From assembly GCA_015350385.1 (NCBI GenBank), contig WNKI01000003.1, forward strand, positions 3,202,849-3,266,848: a DNA stretch of 64,000 nucleotides. The letters run 5' to 3'. Shown piece after piece: positions 57,501 through 64,000 of the stretch. The notes under the pieces were generated by a model. That model did no database searches and was not told the origin of the DNA. It saw only the letters and a list, made by a program, of their open reading frames with translations. Within the stretch, counting starts at the first letter, position 1, and the number at the start of each line of letters is the position of its first letter. The position numbers were made by a program, and so were the translations under genes. The stretch comes from Aculops lycopersici (taxonomy: Eukaryota > Arthropoda > Arachnida > Trombidiformes > Eriophyidae).

Positions 57501-57536
57501 CACAATGGAAACTTGGTCGGCAATTCGCGGGTCCAT
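51546..57536 (-). CDS. MICAL: MICAL-like flavin monooxygenase with LIM domain, no CH domain
   Basis: A single 6-kb exon encodes 1996 residues. MICALs are NADPH-dependent FAD monooxygenases that oxidise actin methionines and disassemble filaments downstream of semaphorin/plexin. The FAD domain is unmistakable: GSGPAG at 172-177, [12 protein letters not shown] (201-212), [24 protein letters not shown] in two conserved blocks (221-244), the GADGRR motif at 461-466, [18 protein letters not shown]-type block, and [19 protein letters not shown]. Three things are odd: an acidic insert at about 90-165, a Ser/Asn/Lys-rich insert of about 185 residues at 268-452 inside the catalytic domain, and loss of the CH domain that should follow the RYPNLN/QVEHLI segment. 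One LIM domain lies at about 1475-1557 (CFRC, H-QSC, CAKC, CSIC) with a Gln-rich insert in its second finger. The C-terminus is acidic and disordered, with no bMERB coiled coil seen. Confidence 0.9.
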   Translation of the reverse strand: [1996 protein letters not shown]

Positions 57537-58967
57537 CTTGTCGAAGTGTCTATTTGTCTAGTTTTACCTTTTGAATGCAACTTGTATCAATATACCTGAT
57601 AATTTTAAACACACTTTGCAGTTGTACATCCGCTGACATGCAAATTCAAAACTCGCTTATCAGATACCAGATCTGGTTAAAACTGTATTGTCAAACTGAA
57701 TGTTGCTGCTGTCGTGATGGTGGTTGTTTTTTGTGTGTTATGATGATAGTTCCGCTAGTCGTTGGTTAATCCTAAATAGTTAATCTGTTGGATTGTGTCA
57801 ACATGAGTTGTCTCTTTGCAAGTTTATTTAAGTTGCAATGCAAAGTGCTTAACTTGAGATGAGAGAGCTCAAATCTCTATCGGCTGGGCAGCTAAGAGCA
57901 ATGGGCGCCAGATACTAGACTGAACTGAAAAGAGATCCGCTATCCTCTCTTGTTGCACAAAGTTCAATAATTTTCTCTCTCTCTCCCTCCGTCTAACTCT
58001 CGCAACAACAACAACACAACAACACAACAATCCGCCAACCGCTAGTCTGCGTTGAACTCACCTCGTCGCTGCGAGAGCTGATGCAGCGGCGGCGCTCGCT
58101 GAGACTTGCAGGCGGCGGCCAGTGGATGGCAAGAGCAAGAGCAAATGCAATGGCAGTTGCCATTGGAAAATTGCAGGAAAAAGCGAGAGGCGTGCGTCGT
58201 ATGTTCAGCGCACACTTTGTGTGCATTGGCGCGCCCTACATTTAAAGAAGCACAAAAGCAGCAGCAGCGATACTAGCAACAGCAACAACAACAGCCACAA
58301 CCGCAGGCCAACAGCGGCCGCTGCAGTCTCTTCAAAACAGCTTTCTGCATACAGTAGCCTAGAATGTTGCAGCATTAGGGCAGTAAAACTGTAACAGGTC
58401 AAGCTACAGTTAAAAGTTGAAGTGAGCGCACGCTACTTTTCTCGCACTACTGTGTGGCTGTTGCTCTAATACTCATGTTATGTTTTCCCCGTTTCATAAA
58501 ACCCAAGGAAAAAGCTTGAAACTTTTGAGGAGGGAAGGGGTTTGTGTTTATTTTTAAATGCACTTGCAACAAATTTTAACTCACTAGGGTCTACATGTGA
58601 ATTAAAATAAAAACAATTTTGCATTAAAATTAACCTCACACTCAATACCTTAACCCTGACATGCACACGTGAATTGAGCTCGAGTCACGCGCTCGCTAAT
58701 TAACCTCAAAATACTTTCGCCACTATAGCCGCTCTTATTTGTCTGCAACCTAGCTGCATTACTCTTGGTCAATTTTGCTCACCTCGCTAATGTCATGCCA
58801 TCAGCTTGACAGCAGCTGTGGTGTTCAAGATGGAAAACTGATTGGACTAGCTAGACCTAAGATGGGAAAAAGCGCAAAGAAATAGAAGTAGTTATATTAT
58901 TGTGTACACGGAAATAGACATGACGGCCGATGACCTTGAATTATGAATGAGACCAATGGTATTCGAG

Positions 58968-58986
58968 GAGGAGGAGGAGGAGGAGC
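58968..58986. repeat. (GAG)n trinucleotide repeat
   Basis: About six GAG units in non-coding sequence. Confidence 0.75.
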
Positions 58987-59189
58987 GTTGGCGTCTCATT
59001 GGTCAGAGTCAAGTGAATCGAAGTACGAGTTGAGCTCCAAGTCCGAGTCTCGGAACCCGAATCCGTCGACCATGACAAGCTAGTGGCAGTCTTCCCTGCC
59101 ACTTGCGCGCTTTGCTCCAATAATTGCAAATGGGAGCCACCAGAAAAAGGCGCCAGATGTTATTGCCTGATATTAGTGTCAGTTGCTAA

Positions 59190-59212
59190 TATATAATATA
59201 ATATAATATAAT
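59190..59212. repeat. (ATAAT)n pentanucleotide repeat
   Basis: About four to five ATAAT units. Confidence 0.8.
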
Positions 59213-59918
59213 CAGACAAAACAGACAGCAAAGATATTGCTGCACTAAATTGGCGCGGCCCGCAACGTAATCATTAGACTGCTGGTGTCAGTTTGTCCAG
59301 CTACCAGCTAACCAAACCGAACCAAACGCGCGACGCTAACGGATGACTGAAGACTTGGACCAATCCAAAACCACTGCACCCAAGTGGTGATGCAACGACG
59401 TCGTCGTGTCCCTTGGGTGTATGTGTGTGAACCCTGGTGTCTAATTATCGATCTTTGCTAGTGTCTGTGGCGTCCACGCACTCGATTAGGTTTAAACTCA
59501 ATCTCATCTGGTGTCTATTGTCTTTTGCTTGATGGCAAAACAGGAGGCTAGACGGTCAGTCTTCCTCTCTCGCTCTCATGGCCACAAATTGCAGCAACTC
59601 GTACCATCACAACTCATCTCATCTCATCAAGAGCAAGACGCCACTCCACGAGTTCTTGACCCCAAATCCATGTAGACGTAGGGAACATCTTTAGCTCTTT
59701 TAGCCAACCGGGCAGCAAAGATGAATTGAGCCGCCCTGTTTCCGTTGCAAATCTCAAGGACTGCGATCCTCTTCGGTGCTAGAATCAAGCGTAACGAATG
59801 GCTGCCGATGGTTGGAAATGGGAGCCAAGTTTTGAGTAGTGCGTCGTCATGCCAAAACCACAAAAGCAGCTCCTTCCTTTTAATCTCAACAACCATTTGC
59901 TGCCCTTTCTTACAAAGC

Positions 59919-59919
59919 C

Positions 59920-59954
<35 letters not shown>

Positions 59955-59956
59955 CT
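59919..59956. repeat. (CAA)n trinucleotide repeat
   Basis: About twelve CAA units; outside any convincing gene, although one frame would read as poly-Gln. Confidence 0.9.
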
Positions 59957-60734
59957 ACCGCCTCTAGAGTCTAGGATCGCAAATGGAAAACATGATACAA
60001 TCTAGAGGGAATCTGGAGAAACTCCTTCTCTTAGTCTTACACTTACACTTACTCGCTGTAGAAGCATAGTGTGGCACAGAGTCTCGCTGGAAACAGTGAG
60101 ATCCTGTAATTCTGTCAACCACTTGCTCTTGCATTGGGTGTCCGTGTCTGTGTCCATGTCGTACATGTTTTGGTCCGATGTTTGTTAGTTGGTTCGCTGA
60201 GTTAAATGCCACAACACAATACACCAGAGCGACGCAGAAAATTTGCATCAAGTTGTGGTGAGTTCTGCTCCAGACTTAAGGGGTAGTGGTTGTCGAAAGG
60301 CGGCATTTTGATGTTGATCTAGCACAACAAGAAGCGATGAGTTTTGGTGGCGGTGGACTCGATATTACAATTACATTACATAGAGAGATAGAGTCTCTAC
60401 AGTTTGGTCTCTCGGCTGAGTGGCGCTAGGCGCCGCACTTTGCGCCCAGCGCTACGCTCATTTGAACTTTGCTCCTCCAACCACCGACTCAGTTTCATTT
60501 GCAACCGCGGCGCATCGCAGACTGGCCCAATGGGTCGAGCAAAGTTGGCGAGCTTTGGTTCAGCCTTAGCTCTCGAGTCGCCGTTTGTTTCGGTTAGTTT
60601 GTCTCTTCGGTTTAACATCGGACAGGAATCTAGTAACGGGGACGGAAATAGAAACAGTGCCACAACTCTCGGCAACTCCATATCATTTCCGCTTCGGATC
60701 GACAGTGTAACGGCAAACGATTGGTAGCGCCAGT

Positions 60735-61002
60735 TTGTCGCCGCATGCTGGATCATTTGCTGCAAAACTAGTTACGAAACGCAACGCCAGCAGCAGCAGC
60801 AATGGCAATGGCCCACATGATTTGCACCGCACCGCACCGACCCCAGATCCAGTAGATATCAATGCATATCTATTGGATCAATTCGAATGTAAATCGCCGG
60901 CGACGACGGCCGCGGCGATTGAGTCGCAGTTTAAATTTGATCTCCTAGAAACTTGGTTGCTACGGGGTGGCGATGGCTTCGGCTCCGTCCAGGTGTACAG
61001 GT
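60735..61002 (+). CDS. Weak candidate coding exon, unknown product
   Basis: An open frame with ordinary, non-repetitive amino-acid use (VDINAYLLDQFECKSP, QFKFDLLETWLLRGGDGF) ends at a donor-like AG|GTAACT. It has no ATG at its left edge, so it would need an upstream exon or a start inside. A second open stretch in another frame follows at about 61007-61280. I recognise no family, and the two could also be chance open frames. Confidence 0.18.
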
Positions 61003-62008
61003 AACTCGTATGGTTTGCCATCCAGAGGGGATTATGTCTCTCACGTCGTGTATTGCTCAGCGCGGTCTTATGTAATGTTCACCGAAGAGTCGAGGCAAAT
61101 GAAAATCAATCTTCTGAACTTGAATCGCAAAAAGAGGGCGATGAGTTTTTACCTTACTCCGGGCAAGTTGCCTGCTGGTTGTGTGCATCCCATTCATTTG
61201 CAGATTTCATTGGTCCAACCATCAAAAACAGAGGCAACAACAACAACAACAATAACAACAGCAACAACTTCTACTGGTAAAACTTAAACTAAAAGAGGAA
61301 TGATGCATCCAAAATAAGAGACCCAACTGACCTAATTTATGCTATGGCGTAGATGAAAGAATCATCAATTTTGCTCGATAGTTTACATTCACAACTTCCA
61401 ACTGTAGCGGCAAGTTAGTTTATGTGTGTGGGAACAAACTTGGCACCAACTTGATGGCAAAACAGATTGATTATGTCACCACCACCAACACCATCGTGCC
61501 CGACGACCACGACGACAACGACGGAGACCAGCAACGACACACCATGCACGCATTGCATTCTGTCACATATGTTAATTTGAGCCAATGGGGCGCCGAGTTG
61601 TCGTGTGGCCAGACAGGAGGGAGTTGAACGATAAGTTGGTTAGCTAGTCACTTTCCATTGGGATCATTTATCTTGATTTAGTTAGTTTGTTAAACAGATT
61701 CGAAGTAAACTGGAGGGAATAAAGAGAAGCAAAGTTGAGTTTCTCTCTATCCATCTATCTATCTATTTATCGCTTTGGTATTAGGCGTAAAACTAGCCAC
61801 CGAAAGCGAGAGCTTCAAATGATCGTCGTCATTTTGAGGTGCCAAGTGATCCCCTTGACTTTAACTTGAGTAAAACTCGATGGTATTCCAAGCTCAAGCT
61901 CACGTTTTCTTTTCCGATTGCTTATTTTCCACTTTGGCCCATTGAGTTTCGTGGCGACTATTCGAGGGAGCGAGTCGCTAATGGGTAAATTAGAGAATTT
62001 CAATTTAA

Positions 62009-62046
62009 ATCTCAATCTCAATCTCAATCTCAATCTCAATCTCAAT
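62009..62046. repeat. (TCTCAA)n hexanucleotide repeat
   Basis: About six exact units. Confidence 0.9.
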
Positions 62047-62582
62047 ATTTCCGCAATATTCTTAGATGGTTTCTAGGCAAGGTCCTCGAAAAAGATGTCC
62101 CTCTCACTCACTTTCATCTCGACTAGCAGTAGACGCGATTTTCTCTTGTACTGATATCTAGCGGCGAGTTGCGTGATATTTGTTGGAAAATCTCGACCCC
62201 AGAGTAAACTTCTTAATAATCACCTCTCTCCGTTGGCTCGTCAACAAAAGAAAGATGTCGATAGTGGGAATCTTTTGAGGCTAGGCGATGAGGAGAAATT
62301 TCGATGCGAGTCAATTTATGAAATTTGAGCCGGCGCCACTATGCGGCGATGCTCATTTTGAGTGGGGCCTTGAGTGCGCAAGCGCGTCGCTCGAAATGGC
62401 AGCAAGGGGAAAAGTGCAATTGCGCATTCCGCAGCAAGCGCGAGTGTCGCGTGTCTTCCTCTACGTGTAGCCCAACTCACTGGTTAGCTGGTCAAACGAG
62501 AGTTGGTTTGCGACGAGACGCAAACCCTTCGAGAGTCGTGGTCGTTCCTTTGGGGTTGGCAAGGCAAGGCAAAGCAGAACCA

Positions 62583-62618
62583 GACAAGACAAGACAAGAC
62601 AAGACAAGACAAGACAAG
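62583..62618. repeat. (GACAA)n pentanucleotide repeat
   Basis: Seven units of GACAA, preceded by related GGCAA words. Confidence 0.9.
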
Positions 62619-62963
62619 AGGAGTTTAAATTGAGTGAGCTCCAAATTAAGTGCGCTAGTGGATCAAATCATCAAGCTAATGAGTTGTGGCAACTACGGCA
62701 GCGGGTAAATAGCAACCACCTGCTGGAAACAAGTGGCTAAAAGGTGGGCGAGAGTACATCTAGTCATCAGCAAACACGCAAATGTAACATGGTGCCAGAA
62801 TTTGTCCCTCTCTCGCAAGGGTTTTCGGGCCCATAGTGCGGAAAGAGCAAATATTGATATGACCCCAAATCACGTGATCCGATTTAGCCAGAGGTCTTGT
62901 TGCGAGAGCAAGCAATTCGGCTGTGTTAATTTGCCCTCGAGAAGATTGAAGAGGATCAACACA

Positions 62964-63701
62964 ATGAGGAGTAAAAAGGCAAAATCGACGTTTGGATGCG
63001 AATTCAAGCCAACTATTGTTGGTGTTTCGTTGATTTTGTTGAAATTAAGTCTTGTAGCAGGAGTAATATTATCGAAAACAAACCCACCTACCCCAGGCTT
63101 TGAATTAAATTTAAAAAGAGCAACAGAATCCTCCTTAGCTAATGAAGAATTGCTTGATTTTAACAAAATGCCAAGCGAGTGGCGATCGTTGAAGCCAAGA
63201 AACGAAGAGGACGCAGCAGCAGCAATTCAACTCACAACTCGCCAGGTAAGTGACAGTTCGACTGAGACCATGCTACGAAGCGAGCTTCATAGATGAGCAC
63301 CTTTGCAAATTTGTCGAGCTTCTCTCTCTTTCTCACGTTTTAGCTCACGTCATGAGGTAAAACAAACAAAAAGAGAGAGAGGGAGAGGGGGGGGCGAGTT
63401 TCCTGTTGGAAGGCAAAATTAAGTTTTCATTAGAAAATTGCGTTTCTATTTTAGTCTCACTTACCAAACTTAACTTTGAATTCAATTGCTCTAACAACAA
63501 AAAGCCGACCTTGAAATTTTGATGATTCATCTGAGATGTTTGAATGTTACTCTTCACCTGCCACTTAAACAACATACAAGGCGGCAACGGCGACGACTGA
63601 AGGCATTGAACTTGACGTGATATCTAAATTTGAATTAGTTGAAGAGCCGCGCAAAAAGAGCAGCGGCGCCGAGCTGGCGTCTAGGAGACGAAGAAACTCA
63701 G
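62964..63701 (+). CDS. Partial gene: predicted secreted or membrane precursor, first exons
   Basis: Two exons are proposed: 62964-63245 (donor CAG|GTAAGT) and 63581-63701 (acceptor ACAAG|GCG, donor CAG|GTGAAC), joined in phase 0 with no stop; the gene would continue beyond the window. The ATG at 62964 is chosen because a hydrophobic helix (IVGVSLILLKLSLVAGVIL) starts 17 residues later, giving a signal peptide with a long basic head or a type II membrane anchor; the frame is open further upstream to 62733, but that part has no such logic. The following residues are polar, and the second exon ends in an RRRR run, a furin-like processing site. A propeptide of a secreted ligand or hormone is conceivable, but no family is recognised and the splice model is by eye. 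Confidence 0.35.
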
Positions 63702-64000
63702 GTGAACTTTCGCCTTCGGCTCACGGGCAACAGATTTAATGTCCACCGAAGACAAGAATAGTCGTGTTGTATGCCATTTAGTTAGTCTATCTATTTGTTG
63801 TCCGTCCGTCCGTCCGTTTGAGTTGATTGTGTGTTAAAAGGAAAGGTCCCGATTATGACGCCGCTCTGATGTGTCGTAAATCACAGCCAGATTTACGCTC
63901 GCACCCAAGGGGCTGGATCTCTATCCAGAAAGAGAGAGAGACTCGCTATCTATCCATCTATCGGATAGCCACTTCTGTTGTCTCGTCGCGACTGCCTCTA
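63702..64000. other. Right edge: intron-like DNA, GTCC repeat and hairpin
   Basis: It contains about four GTCC units near 63798-63816 and a perfect 8-bp hairpin with a 7-nt loop at 63875-63897 (CGTAAATC / GATTTACG). No coding exon is seen. Confidence 0.45.

Larger units (their letters stand above)
57537..62963. other. Gene-poor 5.4-kb region
   Basis: The left end should hold the MICAL-like promoter. The remainder contains GAG, ATAAT, CAA, TCTCAA and GACAA simple repeats and one weak exon candidate at 60735-61002, listed separately. No known domain is seen. Confidence 0.4.

Overview
This window is nuclear DNA from an animal, most likely an arthropod. The evidence is the set of metazoan gene families (MIF, IFT172, 1-Cys peroxiredoxin, very-long-chain acyl-CoA dehydrogenase, RSL24D1, SLC26, a TANC-like ankyrin/TPR protein, a FERM protein, an alpha-crystallin small heat shock protein, MICAL), the GT-AG introns with strong GTGAGT/GTAAGT donors, and the absence of bacterial operon signals. 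Several very large genes run through one uninterrupted exon (IFT172 4.8 kb, VLCAD 1.9 kb, the MICAL-like gene 6 kb). Many proteins carry long Gln/Ser/Asn/Thr tracts. Extreme intron loss with low-complexity expansion would fit an acariform mite, but the taxon is an inference and could be wrong.

Layout. 0.3-10.6 kb is a compact housekeeping block: MIF (+), IFT172 (+), peroxiredoxin 6 (-, 41 bp tail to tail with IFT172), a GC-rich repeat- and hairpin-bearing spacer, VLCAD (+) and RSL24D1 (-). 11.0-16.3 kb holds two minus-strand genes: a 1351-residue low-complexity protein with many PP1-type SILK motifs, and a small helical secreted protein. 16.3-20.5 kb is gene-poor. 20.5-24.4 kb is a two-exon SLC26 anion transporter (-). 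24.4-34.4 kb has no convincing coding exon, but a good plus-strand core promoter sits at its left edge. 34.4-40.0 kb is a six-exon TANC-like gene (+) that I reassembled from splice signals. 42.7-47.2 kb is a three-exon FERM gene with a C-terminal membrane segment (+). 47.2-50.4 kb is simple-sequence DNA, including a (GTAC)n block and a 20-N assembly gap. 50.4-51.1 kb is a small heat shock protein (+). 51.5-57.5 kb is a MICAL-like monooxygenase/LIM gene (-). 57.5-64 kb is mostly non-coding, with a probable partial secreted or membrane precursor gene at the right edge.

The genes do not form one pathway. Loose themes are the cortex and cytoskeleton (TANC-like scaffold, FERM protein, MICAL, candidate PP1 regulator), redox and mitochondrial metabolism (peroxiredoxin, VLCAD, MIF), and cilia (IFT172). 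The most unusual observations are architectural: IFT172 lacks its C-terminal quarter; the MICAL-like protein lacks the CH domain and has a large insert inside its catalytic domain; the TANC-like protein has lost the ATPase and most ankyrin repeats; the FERM domain is split by a long insert and its stop codon lies in a microsatellite; and one protein has a sevenfold SILK-type motif plus a terminal RVxF-like motif. No transposase, reverse transcriptase, CRISPR array, rRNA or convincing tRNA was seen.
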